Shown here: positions 1 through 9,856 of the stretch, piece after piece
How positions within the stretch are numbered: position 1 is the stretch's first letter
How the letters are laid out: every line of letters begins with the position of its first letter
DNA from: Pseudomonas fluorescens
GTDB lineage: Bacteria; Pseudomonadota; Gammaproteobacteria; Pseudomonadales; Pseudomonadaceae
Direction of reading: 5' to 3'
Assembly: GCF_902497785.1 (NCBI RefSeq)
Contig: NZ_CABVHK010000020.1
Location: forward strand, 88,209 to 152,208
Length of the DNA: 64,000 nt
Program-made: the position numbers and the translations under genes
Notes under the pieces: model-generated
Seen by the model: only the letters and a program-made list of their open reading frames with translations
What the model was told of the DNA's origin: nothing
The model's database searches: none

Positions 1-1475
1 GCAAACCGAAACGCGCCACGCGGCAGGGCTTCAGCGAACCCGAAACAGTGGTTGGCCGCGGCGACCATCGCCTTGGTGGAGCGATAGTTGGTACCCAGCG
101 TGTAATGACGGCCTGCCGTGGCCTCACGCGCCTGCAGATAGGTGTAAATGTCCGCACCGCGAAAGGAATAGATCGCCTGTTTCGGGTCGCCGATCATGAA
201 CAGGCCGCAGTCATCCAGATTGTCGGGAATGCGATAAATGGTTTCGAAAATCCGATATTGAACCGGGTCGGTGTCCTGGAACTCATCGATCAAGGCGACC
301 GGGTACTGGGTGCGGATGGTCTGCGCCAGACGAGGTCCGGACGGGCCTTGCAGCGCTCGGTCGAGACGATTGAGCAAATCATCGAAGCCGATCTGCGCGC
401 GACGCACCTTCTCTGCGTCGAAGGTGAGCTGCACTTCCCGAAGCGCATGCAAGAGCAACTGTGCCCGAACATCAAGGCGCGTGTTCTCATGATCGACCCA
501 GGCATCAATGGCTTGAAAAGCCGGGTGCGGCGTCACCACCCCGCCTTTGTTCAAGCTGAACCGGGTCTGCCCACATTTGCGTACATGAACGGTTGCCGGC
601 GCTCCCTGGCTCCAGGCGGCAAGCCCGGAAAGCATCTGGTCGAACAATTCATCGGTTTTTTTCCCGTACGAACCTCCGTCCAATGCCTTTCGCATTTCTT
701 GCAGCGCCGCCTGCACGCCAGCCAGATCATCCGACCACGCGGCTCTTGCGCGACTTTCCAGGGCAACACATTCGGCCTTCCAATCAATGGGGGCTTGCAA
801 CAGAGCATCCAGTCGCGCCGGAGCGGCGATCAGTGCTCCCGCCTGCTGGAACTTGGCGTTTGAACGTGAAAGCAGCGGGCTCAACGCCTTTTGCAGCTCC
901 GCAGGACTTTTGAAGCAGCCAGCGACAACCTTGGCCCGTTCGGCTGGCACCGCGTAAAAGTGCCTGCGCCAGTAATCCCTGATCACCTCCGCCAGCAGCT
1001 CGCTCTGGTCGGTTTCCAGTGTTTGAGTAAACAGGCTGCCACTGTCGAACGCGTGCTCACGCAACATCCGATAGCACCAGCCATGGATCGTCGAGACCGC
1101 CGCCTCATCCATCCACTCACCCGCCAATTGCAGCCGGCGCGCGCAATCAGGCCATTGCTCGGTGGGGTACTCGGCACGCAGTTCCTCAAGCAACTTGTCA
1201 TGCTTGCGATCAGGCTCCTGGAAGCACTGCGCCGCTTCGGTCAAGCGCGCACGGATTCGGTCGCGCAGCTCCTGAGTGGCCGCGTCTGTAAAGGTTACTA
1301 CCAGTATTTGCGGCGGTGTCAGCGGCGTCTTGAAAGCGTTTTCGCCACCGTGTCCCAACACCAGGCGCACATACAACAAAGCGATGGTGAAGGTTTTGCC
1401 CGTACCCGCACTCGCCTCGATCAATCGGCTGCCATGCAAGGGAAAGTCGAGGGGGTTGAGATTTACTGGCTGCAT
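1..1475 (-). CDS. recB: RecB, exodeoxyribonuclease V beta subunit, copy 1 (partial, N-terminal part)
   Basis: UvrD-like helicase subunit of RecBCD, which processes double-strand DNA ends. The frame stays open from an ATG at 1475 to the left edge, so about 490 N-terminal residues are present; the C-terminal nuclease domain is outside the window. Walker A ASAGTGKT lies at residues 21-28, followed by PPQILVVTFTDAATQELRDR (helicase motif Ia region) and DEAAVSTIHGWCYRMLREHA. The start overlaps the recC stop by 13 bases, as expected for a translationally coupled recC-recB pair. It is clearly homologous to the second RecB at 53119-56811 (same motif spacing at the N-terminus) but not identical, so it is a diverged paralogue rather than a recent duplicate. 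Whether a recD follows cannot be seen. Confidence 0.93.
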   Translation of the reverse strand, partial: MQPVNLNPLDFPLHGSRLIEASAGTGKTFTIALLYVRLVLGHGGENAFKTPLTPPQILVVTFTDAATQELRDRIRARLTEAAQCFQEPDRKHDKLLEELRAEYPTEQWPDCARRLQLAGEWMDEAAVSTIHGWCYRMLREHAFDSGSLFTQTLETDQSELLAEVIRDYWRRHFYAVPAERAKVVAGCFKSPAELQKALSPLLSRSNAKFQQAGALIAAPARLDALLQAPIDWKAECVALESRARAAWSDDLAGVQAALQEMRKALDGGSYGKKTDELFDQMLSGLAAWSQGAPATVHVRKCGQTRFSLNKGGVVTPHPAFQAIDAWVDHENTRLDVRAQLLLHALREVQLTFDAEKVRRAQIGFDDLLNRLDRALQGPSGPRLAQTIRTQYPVALIDEFQDTDPVQYRIFETIYRIPDNLDDCGLFMIGDPKQAIYSFRGADIYTYLQAREATAGRHYTLGTNYRSTKAMVAAANHCFGFAEALPRGAFRF

Positions 1476-4400
1476 TGGTCGCTCCCTGCGCGGCTCGGAG
1501 AAAGGTGGTTGAACAACCCGCCGTACAAAACTTCAGCCCATTTCGGGAATACCTTGGCGGCGCACAGCGAGTCAAAATCGGGATAAGCCCGTCGTAGCGG
1601 AAATGATCGCTTCGCCTCTCCGGGGTCCTGATAATTGTTGCCTTCATACTTTTCACGAGCCTTGTCGAGTGCAGTGTCCGACGCTTGCCCACCGCCTTCC
1701 AGCCAGGCAAATGCACTTTTACAGGCGACCGGCAATGGTTCGCGCATACCCGCCACCCAAGCGTTGAGTAGCGACTGCAACTGCTCCTGCGCCTGTTTTG
1801 CAGACAATGGCCGAAACACCACATCGCCGTTCAAACTGACCAGAACCGTGGTGCAGCGCTGATCGTTCAACTGCAACGCCAGATGCCGCACCCAAGGTCG
1901 GACCAGGTTATGCCACTCGAAACGGTCCTTTCGGATCAGCTTCTTGCTGTCCAGTTGCAAGTACGCTCGCTCACCTTGCGAATTACGACGAATGCCGCCC
2001 AGCCAGTCATGCAACCCCGGGGTCGATGTGTTTGCAGCGATCGTTGCCGCGGTCTGGCCCTCCTCGATCTCGGGCCACGCCTGCAACTGCGCGTGGTAAC
2101 GCGCCAGCATATCGGGCAGCGGTTCAGCCAGTGACGCTGCGCTCAACGCCCCGAACCCGCCCATCGGCAACTTGCCTTCGCGCTGCAAGCGCTGAACGTG
2201 CAGATCAAGCTCAGCCATTGCGCCTTCAGGCTGATAGTCCTCCTCAACCCAACGCTTGAGCGCCTGGCTGAGCCTGTCCTGGTGCTGCCAATTCTCAAGG
2301 TTGTCGAGCTGAAAGGTTTCGTCGTCGCGGCTGATCAATTCGTTATTGTCGAATTTGACCTTGAGCCGTTGCTGGAAGAATGCTCCGACGGGATCACGGA
2401 CAAACCCGTCCAGTTGCCGCAGGGTCAATGGCGTGTCTTGAACCCACTCAGGCAGCAGGCTGGCCGCTGGTTGTTCGGTCCGGGACTCATGCACCTCGCG
2501 CCACTCATGTGAGTAGGTGAACAGCCCGTCGGGCCCGGGCTGGTCGGCAAAGTAGGCAGGGCTGAAAGGCTGTAGCGGATGCTCCTGAGTCAGGGCATGC
2601 AGCAGCGACTCGGGCGTCGCCGTTGACTGCGCCAACTGCCAGCCACTGGCCAGGTGATCACGCAGTTGGCCGATCAGAACAGAAGGCACTCGCTCACTGT
2701 TGTCGCGGATGTTGCGGCCCACCCAGCTGACGTACAGCTGTTCCCGGGCAGACAACAGCGCCTCAAGCAACAAGTAGCGGTCATCTTCGCGTCGCGAGCG
2801 ATCGCCCGGACGATAATCGTTGCGCATCAGGTCAAAATCGACAGGCGATTGTTGGCGTGGATAGTCGCCATCGTTCATCCCCAGCAGGCACACCACCTTG
2901 AATGGAATCGCCCGCATCGGCATCAGCGTGCAGAAGTTCACCGCCCCCGCCAGAAACCGCTGCGACAACCCGCCCTCTTCAATCCCCGAAAGCCAGGCTT
3001 CATGCATCACGCTCAACGGCAGTGGTTCACTGAACTGTGCGGCCTCGCAGGTGCGCAACCAGTCATCGAGCAGCTTGAGTAATTGGTTGACCAGCAATTC
3101 TTCGGCATCACCCACCGGGCGGAAGAACACCTTCAACAGCGATTGCAGGCGCTCGGCCCACAGCACAGGTGTGGCCGGTTGTTGCAGGTCCCTGCGGGCA
3201 ATGTCCAGGTGGTCAAGCAAGGTCAACAAAGGCCCTGCCAGTGCCGCTTCCAGTCCGGACACCTCATCGTAGGGCTCGATGCCATTGAACTCAGGACCCT
3301 GGCCGGCAGCGTAGCCCAGCAGCATGCGGCGCATACCGAAGCGCCAGGTGTTTTGCTCCAGGCCCGCGGGCATATCCAGGCTCTCGCGCTGCCCGGCATC
3401 GAGCCCCCACCGCACACCGGCACCATCAATCCAGCGCTGCAAGATCGGCACATCGGCTTCGGCGATACCGAAGCGCGCACGCAGCGCCGGTACATCCAGC
3501 AGGTCGAGAATGTCGCTGACGGCGAAGCGGCTATGGGGCAGTTTGAGCAGGTGTTCGAGCGCGATCAGCAATGGCTGGCGCCCGCGCTGCCCCTGGTCGG
3601 CCAGGGTAAAGGGAAGATAACGGGGATCATGACGCGGCACCTGACCGAACACGGCTTCGATGTGGGGTGCGTAGGCATTGATGTCCGGCACCATCACAAT
3701 CACATCACGCGGGCTTAGCTGCGGATTGGCACTGAAGCGAGCGAGCAACTGGTCGTGCAGCACTTCCACTTCACGCTGCGCACTGTGGACCACGTGAAAC
3801 CGTACCGAACGATCCTGTGCCACATCGACAGGGGCCCATACCTCGCGGGTTTCAGCCAAAGGACGCAATTCAAGAATGTCGCTTTGCAATTGGCCCAGCA
3901 GGCTTGAAGGTGGCTCGTCATTGAACAGATCGATACGCCCGCCGTTCAGGCCTTCGAACAGGTGTCGATAACTCGCCGGCTCGTCATAGTGGTCGAGCAG
4001 ATTGATGTAGTCGCGACCTTGCTTGCCCCACGCGGCGAGTAACGGCTGGCCATGTTGGCTCGCCGTCATCGAAGCACTTCTGTTTGGCTGACGGCGATAG
4101 GCATGGCCGAGCAAGTCCTTGTCAGCGACGATATCGCCCCAATGGTGACGACAAGGGTTGTGCACGCACAGCAACACCTGACTGTAGCGCGAGAGTATGG
4201 CCAAAGCTTCCAAAACCTGTGCCGGCATGGATGAAATGCCAAATACCACCACACGCCGAGGCAACCCGGCCGGGGCCTGCCCTGCTTCACGCAGGTGTGC
4301 GACAAAGCGCTTGTGAACACCGGCGCGACTCTGTTCAAGCGCACCCTCGCCAACGTCCGCCAACACTTCACGCCATAGCTGCGCCTGCCAGAGGTTGTCG

Positions 4401-4948
4401 GGCTCGAGTGGCTTCACACCGCCCTTGATGTGTTTGAGCTGATCCCGCCCGGCCGCCCAGTCTTCCAGCCAATCGGCACGATAGACCTGGTATTGATCGA
4501 ACAGGTCCGCCAGCCGCTCACAAAGCTGGTAGAGCTTGCGCTGATCATCGTCGTCCTGAAGGAAACGCTGCAAGCTGCTGAAATCGGGTTTGCCCAGCAA
4601 TTGAGGCAGCAAGCGCATGAGGCGCCAGCTCAGTGCGGTCTTGTCCAGTGGCGAGGACTCAGGTGTCGTCTCAGCCCCCAATACAGACCGATACGCCTGC
4701 CACAGAAACCGCGCAGGTAGTTGCACATCCAACGCTGCTGCAATTCCGCAGCCACCGTTATGAGGATCTTCGGCCAGCGCCAGCTTCAACCATTGAGCAA
4801 TGCCGTTGCTGTGCACCAGCACCACTTCATTTTCCAGCGGGGCCAACGGGTAGCGCTGCATCCAGTTCACCGCCAGCTCACGCAAATCATCCAGACGATT
4901 GCCATGAATGATCATGAAGCCAGGCTTCAACGAATCCGCATCCTGCAT
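1463..4948 (-). CDS. recC: RecC, exodeoxyribonuclease V gamma subunit, copy 1
   Basis: RecC is the scaffold and Chi-recognition subunit of RecBCD. The 1161-residue product has normal family length. Typical RecC stretches are visible: RYPLAPLENEVVLVHSNGIA and QWLKLALAED near the N-terminus, LADLFDQYQVYRADWLEDW, VVVFGISSMPAQVLEAL, DVIVMVPDINAYAPHIEAVF and LLGMNDGDYPRQ. The ATG at 4948 is preceded by GAGGGAAG at good distance. It is diverged from the second RecC (56808-60260), with small indels, e.g. a shorter loop before GGCGIAAALDVQLP. It lies 147 bp downstream of the dynamin-like leoA on the same strand and overlaps recB, so a long transcript from the defence operon into recCB is possible. 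The gap shows no terminator that I can recognise. Confidence 0.95.
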   Translation of the reverse strand: MQDADSLKPGFMIIHGNRLDDLRELAVNWMQRYPLAPLENEVVLVHSNGIAQWLKLALAEDPHNGGCGIAAALDVQLPARFLWQAYRSVLGAETTPESSPLDKTALSWRLMRLLPQLLGKPDFSSLQRFLQDDDDQRKLYQLCERLADLFDQYQVYRADWLEDWAAGRDQLKHIKGGVKPLEPDNLWQAQLWREVLADVGEGALEQSRAGVHKRFVAHLREAGQAPAGLPRRVVVFGISSMPAQVLEALAILSRYSQVLLCVHNPCRHHWGDIVADKDLLGHAYRRQPNRSASMTASQHGQPLLAAWGKQGRDYINLLDHYDEPASYRHLFEGLNGGRIDLFNDEPPSSLLGQLQSDILELRPLAETREVWAPVDVAQDRSVRFHVVHSAQREVEVLHDQLLARFSANPQLSPRDVIVMVPDINAYAPHIEAVFGQVPRHDPRYLPFTLADQGQRGRQPLLIALEHLLKLPHSRFAVSDILDLLDVPALRARFGIAEADVPILQRWIDGAGVRWGLDAGQRESLDMPAGLEQNTWRFGMRRMLLGYAAGQGPEFNGIEPYDEVSGLEAALAGPLLTLLDHLDIARRDLQQPATPVLWAERLQSLLKVFFRPVGDAEELLVNQLLKLLDDWLRTCEAAQFSEPLPLSVMHEAWLSGIEEGGLSQRFLAGAVNFCTLMPMRAIPFKVVCLLGMNDGDYPRQQSPVDFDLMRNDYRPGDRSRREDDRYLLLEALLSAREQLYVSWVGRNIRDNSERVPSVLIGQLRDHLASGWQLAQSTATPESLLHALTQEHPLQPFSPAYFADQPGPDGLFTYSHEWREVHESRTEQPAASLLPEWVQDTPLTLRQLDGFVRDPVGAFFQQRLKVKFDNNELISRDDETFQLDNLENWQHQDRLSQALKRWVEEDYQPEGAMAELDLHVQRLQREGKLPMGGFGALSAASLAEPLPDMLARYHAQLQAWPEIEEGQTAATIAANTSTPGLHDWLGGIRRNSQGERAYLQLDSKKLIRKDRFEWHNLVRPWVRHLALQLNDQRCTTVLVSLNGDVVFRPLSAKQAQEQLQSLLNAWVAGMREPLPVACKSAFAWLEGGGQASDTALDKAREKYEGNNYQDPGEAKRSFPLRRAYPDFDSLCAAKVFPKWAEVLYGGLFNHLSPSRAGSDQCSQ

Positions 4949-5095
4949 AAACGCTTCCCTCAGGTTTGAACGGGCAGCTCCGCGGTACAGAGCAGCAAAA
5001 GGCCATCACTTTAAAACGATAGGGATATGCGCCGCCAGCACGAAGCACCTTCGGCGCCCCCCCTTCCCAGCACCTGTTTCAGAGCCTCACGGCAT

Positions 5096-6799
5096 TCAAT
5101 TCAGCACCTTGAATTCCGCATCGATGGTTTCTGCCTCAATACGCCACGCCTGAAAACGTTGCTGGCGTTCGTTGCTCTCTTTCAGGCTGTTCTGGAGCGT
5201 GGCGACGCTGTCTTTCAGTTCCAGATACTTGCCGAAGAACTGCTCTTTGAATTCTTCGGCGTCGATCAAACCGATTAGCTCCTTACGCTGCTTCTCGAAA
5301 TCTTCAACCATCTTCGCGATTGAGAGACGGAACGCCTCTTCCCGCTTGTATTGCTCCCAGCTGTCCCAGGCTTCAATGGCGACGCCAACGAAGGCCAGCG
5401 CACCGTTGGCACCTTTGGCGAAATTCACCGCGCCCCAGGGTTTGAATTTCAGCAGTGAGCCAAGCTCCATGCCTACCATCTTGCCAGCGCTGACGAGGGT
5501 GTCGCGGGCGGCCAATACGGTGGTGTTGTTGATCACGTTGCCTTTAAGCAGGTGATTGACACCCTGCTTGCCGAATGCACGGACGTTGGTGTTGAAATGG
5601 TTGATTTCGGTATCGAAGCCAAGCTGCATCTTCGCCACGTCAAGGGTGATGGACTCGGTCTGGCGGCTGAACTCGTTCTGTAAACGCCTGGTCAGAACGA
5701 TGCCTTCGGCGCCGATTTCGCGCTCGAAAAAGTCGCCGAACGTCTCCAGGCTGCTGCCCTTGGCTTGCATGATCAGATCAGTGAAATAGCGCACTACGAA
5801 GGAACTCAAACTTCTGCGCACCGCTTCAATTTCAAGTCCGGTCTTTTCCAACTGGCCTTCAGAGCGGCTTTTCAGCTCGCGCAATTTGCTCACTTCCTGC
5901 GAGATTTTCTGATCGTTTTCGATGGCCACCGGCAGCTGTTTATTTAGCACATCACGAATCACGCTATTGTGCACTTCGCCTGCCAGCGCGGCACTTCCGC
6001 CGTTGTTCTGGATTTTGCTGGTGGTTGCCGATTGCAGGCTGGCGATATGGGATAGCGTTTTGAACTGGCCGATATTGGCCAGCCAATGATCAAAACCCAG
6101 ATCAAATGGATTGGCCGCCACAGCCACGATGGACAGCTGGGCAACTTCCGCTTCGCTCAGCCCGACCAACTCGCGCAGGCGACCAGTGACGTTAGTACAT
6201 TTCACCGCCAGGTTGGTCTGGTAGTCCTGCTCGTCTTCGACGTCGGCCACTTCATCGAAACGGCTGAGGACGAATACCGTGCGCGGCAGCAGGTCCAAAG
6301 TACGGAACAACCACACCAGATCACCTTGGTGGCTCTCCTTGATCGGGTTGGTGGAGTTCATTACGTAGAGCACCAGATGGGCTTCGCTGACGTATTTCCT
6401 GGTGATGTCTTTGTACTTTTCGACGGCGTTGGTTTCGGCATTCACCTGTTCCTTGAAGCCGAACAACCCCGGGGTGTCGATCAATACAAAGTCGTCACCC
6501 ACTTCGTACACCTTCACCTCATTAGACGACTCCTGGTGGCTGATTTTCATGCTGGATGTATCCAGCTTTTCCATCCAGGCTGCAGCGATAGACGTCTTGC
6601 CTTCGGAGAACCCGCCAATCAGCGCCACTTTGAGTTTTTCGCCGGCCACGCTATCGATAGCGGTTTGCAGTTTGCTTTTCAACGCAGGGTCTACCAGTAC
6701 CCCGGCTGCTTCGCCTTGATCAAGAAACCTGAGCAGTTTGCCGAGCAGCTCTACCGAGCGCGCTTGCTGAGCCTTGAATGTATCGAGGGTATGTTCCAT
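5096..6799 (-). CDS. leoA: Dynamin-like GTPase, LeoA-type (Eleos antiphage system candidate)
   Basis: Bacterial dynamin-like protein of 567 residues. Visible GTPase motifs are G1 GGFSEGKT (residues 62-69), G3 DTPGLFG (from 108) and a G4-like SRFDE (179-183). The remainder is predicted helical and charged, with a moderately hydrophobic patch around GANGALAFVGVAIEAW, as in membrane-remodelling dynamins. LeoA was named in enterotoxigenic E. coli, and LeoA with LeoBC forms the Eleos antiphage system. Assignment here rests on GTPase motifs plus adjacency to a second, larger dynamin-like gene; I have not aligned it. The ATG at 6799 shares one base with the upstream stop (TGATG), so translation is coupled; a TTG one codon earlier is possible but less likely. 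Confidence 0.72.
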   Translation of the reverse strand: MEHTLDTFKAQQARSVELLGKLLRFLDQGEAAGVLVDPALKSKLQTAIDSVAGEKLKVALIGGFSEGKTSIAAAWMEKLDTSSMKISHQESSNEVKVYEVGDDFVLIDTPGLFGFKEQVNAETNAVEKYKDITRKYVSEAHLVLYVMNSTNPIKESHQGDLVWLFRTLDLLPRTVFVLSRFDEVADVEDEQDYQTNLAVKCTNVTGRLRELVGLSEAEVAQLSIVAVAANPFDLGFDHWLANIGQFKTLSHIASLQSATTSKIQNNGGSAALAGEVHNSVIRDVLNKQLPVAIENDQKISQEVSKLRELKSRSEGQLEKTGLEIEAVRRSLSSFVVRYFTDLIMQAKGSSLETFGDFFEREIGAEGIVLTRRLQNEFSRQTESITLDVAKMQLGFDTEINHFNTNVRAFGKQGVNHLLKGNVINNTTVLAARDTLVSAGKMVGMELGSLLKFKPWGAVNFAKGANGALAFVGVAIEAWDSWEQYKREEAFRLSIAKMVEDFEKQRKELIGLIDAEEFKEQFFGKYLELKDSVATLQNSLKESNERQQRFQAWRIEAETIDAEFKVLN

Positions 6800-9700
6800 C
6801 AAAGGGTTCCTGCATTGTCGATTTGGCGGGAGAGGGTACTAAGCTGATCGGTCGACTGGCCCAGCAGTTGTACCAGGCCGGCAGTCTGTTTGATCGGGGC
6901 CTCGAGTGCCTGGTCCAGCACACGGATTTTTTTCTCCATGTCCGCCAAGGCCGTTTTCAAACCATCGTGCAGCAAGGTGCGTAATTGACCGGTGACTTCG
7001 CGCAGGTTGCTATCGACGGCCTCGCGTTGCTGGGACTTCTTGTAGTCGGAACTGAACGCGCCTCTTACGGCCTTGTACGTGGATATAACAAGCCCGGCGA
7101 GTGCGGGGGCAAGTACCAATAAGGTGGCTCCGCCAGTAAAAATCGCGGCGGCAATAGTGCCGGCCACGCCAAGCAGCAAACTGCCGACCTTGATACCGTT
7201 GTCGATTTCTATCTTGAGATCAAACCTGGTGTGCAGACTGGTTTTGCCGAGTGTGGCGTAGATGCCAGTCAGTTCGCGGGCCTGCGCCTCAAAGCGGATA
7301 AGAATATCTTCGGCTTCCTTCTGGAAGCGCTCGACTTCTTTGGCAATGGCGACCGGTAGCTGATCGCTCAATTGCTTTTGCTGGGCCTCGATGGCATTCC
7401 TGAACGCTTGCTTGAATTCATCGTTGCTGATGTCGGCATCAATGCGTTCGTACATGACGCTTCGCACGTCACTGACAAACTGATCGATCTCGGTTTCACC
7501 GGCTGTTTCCACACGTTTTTTCAAGGATGTGAAACTACCCTTCAGTTGCACCTGGGCACTCTGGCCGTCCAGGCGCAGATTTTCCAGCAACTGGCTGAAC
7601 CTCGCTTTCAGAGCGTCCAGAGCGCTGACCGTGTGGTCCAGCGCATCCTTGGCCTTATGGAAGTTGGCCCGGGTGATCTTGGCTTCGCTGCCAGCGAGCA
7701 GATTGGCGTTGAGCAGGTACAAGAATCCGCGCAACCGGGTTTTTTCCAGCAGTTCTTCGGGTTGGAAGTCTGCAAGTATTTTGCTGCGCTTGGTGGCGTT
7801 CTGCGAGTTCGGCGCAAAGTGTTCGGTGGCGGCCAAAAACGCAGGTAGCGCTGAGAGCGAGAACACGTTGCGGTAGTGGTCTCCAAGCTGCATGCGCATC
7901 TTCTCGTTCAGCCCTTCCAGGCTCAGGGCTTCATCTTCGGAAATTAATGGACGGTCTATAAGCGAGTGTTTTGGGTTTTGGATTTTCTTGTTGAAAATCG
8001 TCCAGACCTCGGTTTGCGCGCCCAAGTGTTCCTTGATTTTTTCCAGCGTGCCCTTACGTTGCTCGTCACCTGTTTGCGGGGGTGCCGCCTGGTTGGTTAC
8101 GTAAAGCACAGCATGAGCGGTTTGCACGGCTCTCTCGATCTGGCTGACGACTAACCCTTCGCTACCTTCGATACCGGGTACATCCAGCAAGGCGAACGGC
8201 TGGCCGTTCAGTGTGAGGTCGTAGCGCTGGGTTTTGCGGGTGAAATCGGGACGACCATCGCCAATGATTTCCCCATCGGCCAGGGATTGCAGCTTCTCAA
8301 GGTCACTGTCACTAACAAGCAGTTGGTCTGCCTGTTGTTGCGCAAGCGCGTGCCTGCCCTGCTCCGCCTCGCTGTGTTGCACGCGCAAGGGTCCGATGGC
8401 GCTATCGCGCGCAGTAACAACGTGGGGCAACTGCTGCTCGGCGAGGACCAGTTGCGCTTCCTCTGGCATCTTTTTGAATACACGGATCAGCTTCTGCCAC
8501 AGCGAGGCGGTTTCTTTGCGCTCGGCAATCAAGGCTCTGAGGCCGGTAATGGCGTTCAAGGCATCGCTGTGCAATTGGTCATGGTGCTCAGTCGTGGCAT
8601 GGAGCTGTTGCGCAAGTTCGCCAAGCTTGACGTCGGTCTGTTCAATGGCCTGTTGCAGGCGCTGCAGATTCGCTTCGCCAAGCCCGTATTTGTTGTGCAA
8701 GTCGCGGAACGCCTGTTGATGCGCCATCTTGGTGGGCTCTTGCAACAGAATGCGCAGAGTTTCAATCAGCGTCGACTTGCCGGCACCGGTTTCGCCATAC
8801 ACCGCAATGGTGAAAGTTTTCCACTCGGCGTTTTCTTGCAGTTCCTTAAGTTGCGTCCGCAACGTTGCTTGCTGTTCGTTCAGCAGCCCACGCGCGTCTT
8901 GTTGCGCCAGATCCAGTGCAGGGTCGGTCGACGGGGTGTTCAGTGACAGGGCGATACGCGCCAGCTCATCATTGATTCGTTGGTAAATGTCGTCTGGCGT
9001 TCTGAGTTCGAGCGTCACGGTGTCTACTTCCTGGAGCGGTGTCGGTGAAGGCTCAGGGGCGGAAGTGTCGAACACCTCCTCCAGAACCTCGACATCCTTT
9101 TCTTGCCGGGCCGCCTGGAACCGCACATGGGTCAGCACCTGGGGTAGCTTTTTCCAGTAATCCCCGTGGCCGAAGTCGGTGATTTCGATGTTCTCGAAGT
9201 GCTCGACCTGATTGCGACCCAGGCAAGTCTCGCCGGCATTCATCAGCAGGGTCCAATCTGATTTGGAGTAGGCGTTGATCAGCCGACCTTTGAGCACACT
9301 GCGCAGGCGTTGCGCCTCCTGCGGCTCGACCGTTGCTGCAGCCGCCATCAGCAACACATCGTTGACCACAAGCCGATGACCCGGCCCGGCGCACAATTTT
9401 TTCAGGCAGCTGATAACAAGACGCCCACCGAGCGAGTGGCCGATCAGGTTGATGGTATTGATGCCCAGGTGATTATTGCGCAGGTGTTCGCTGAGTTGTT
9501 CGAGCAGCGATTCGCCCATCTCTTCGGCGCGCGAGCGTATTTGCCAGAAATGCGCGCCACGATCCACAGCAGCCACTGCGGCAGTGATCGGCAAGGACAC
9601 GCCACTTGACGCTTTGAGTAGGGTTTTTGACGTTTGATTGAAACGGGCAAAGTGGCTAGACGGCCAGAAGGCGAAAATATTCGTATGGTGGCGGATAGAT

Positions 9701-9834
9701 TCAGGAATGCTCGCCAGTAAAGTTTGCCGGTCTTCAACGTTGTGGCCGGCGCTGTAACCGTGGATGAAGATGTTCGCTTCGTTCGATCCGCGACTTTCGT
9801 TTGGAAGGCTGCTGAATGTAAACAATTTGCTCAT
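6799..9834 (-). CDS. leoBC: Alpha/beta-hydrolase fused to dynamin-like GTPase, LeoBC-type (Eleos candidate)
   Basis: A 1011-residue two-part protein. Residues 20-230 look like a serine hydrolase: IFIHGYSAGHN, then the nucleophile elbow LIGHSLGGRL (Ser134), with Asp193 in AYSKSDW and His223 in DFGHGDYW as likely triad partners. Residues from about 340 form a GTPase: P-loop GETGAGKS (347-354), LDVPGIEGSEG as G3 (near 550) and an NKK-type G4. Long helices flank a strongly hydrophobic segment near the C-terminus (VGSLLLGVAGTIAAAIFTGG onward), probably a membrane paddle. Coupling to the following LeoA-type gene matches the two-gene Eleos layout. The hydrolase triad and the fusion are read from sequence; the antiphage role is inferred from family and context. 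Confidence 0.72.
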   Translation of the reverse strand: MSKLFTFSSLPNESRGSNEANIFIHGYSAGHNVEDRQTLLASIPESIRHHTNIFAFWPSSHFARFNQTSKTLLKASSGVSLPITAAVAAVDRGAHFWQIRSRAEEMGESLLEQLSEHLRNNHLGINTINLIGHSLGGRLVISCLKKLCAGPGHRLVVNDVLLMAAAATVEPQEAQRLRSVLKGRLINAYSKSDWTLLMNAGETCLGRNQVEHFENIEITDFGHGDYWKKLPQVLTHVRFQAARQEKDVEVLEEVFDTSAPEPSPTPLQEVDTVTLELRTPDDIYQRINDELARIALSLNTPSTDPALDLAQQDARGLLNEQQATLRTQLKELQENAEWKTFTIAVYGETGAGKSTLIETLRILLQEPTKMAHQQAFRDLHNKYGLGEANLQRLQQAIEQTDVKLGELAQQLHATTEHHDQLHSDALNAITGLRALIAERKETASLWQKLIRVFKKMPEEAQLVLAEQQLPHVVTARDSAIGPLRVQHSEAEQGRHALAQQQADQLLVSDSDLEKLQSLADGEIIGDGRPDFTRKTQRYDLTLNGQPFALLDVPGIEGSEGLVVSQIERAVQTAHAVLYVTNQAAPPQTGDEQRKGTLEKIKEHLGAQTEVWTIFNKKIQNPKHSLIDRPLISEDEALSLEGLNEKMRMQLGDHYRNVFSLSALPAFLAATEHFAPNSQNATKRSKILADFQPEELLEKTRLRGFLYLLNANLLAGSEAKITRANFHKAKDALDHTVSALDALKARFSQLLENLRLDGQSAQVQLKGSFTSLKKRVETAGETEIDQFVSDVRSVMYERIDADISNDEFKQAFRNAIEAQQKQLSDQLPVAIAKEVERFQKEAEDILIRFEAQARELTGIYATLGKTSLHTRFDLKIEIDNGIKVGSLLLGVAGTIAAAIFTGGATLLVLAPALAGLVISTYKAVRGAFSSDYKKSQQREAVDSNLREVTGQLRTLLHDGLKTALADMEKKIRVLDQALEAPIKQTAGLVQLLGQSTDQLSTLSRQIDNAGTL

Positions 9835-9856
9835 GGAATTATGTGTATCCCTGTTA

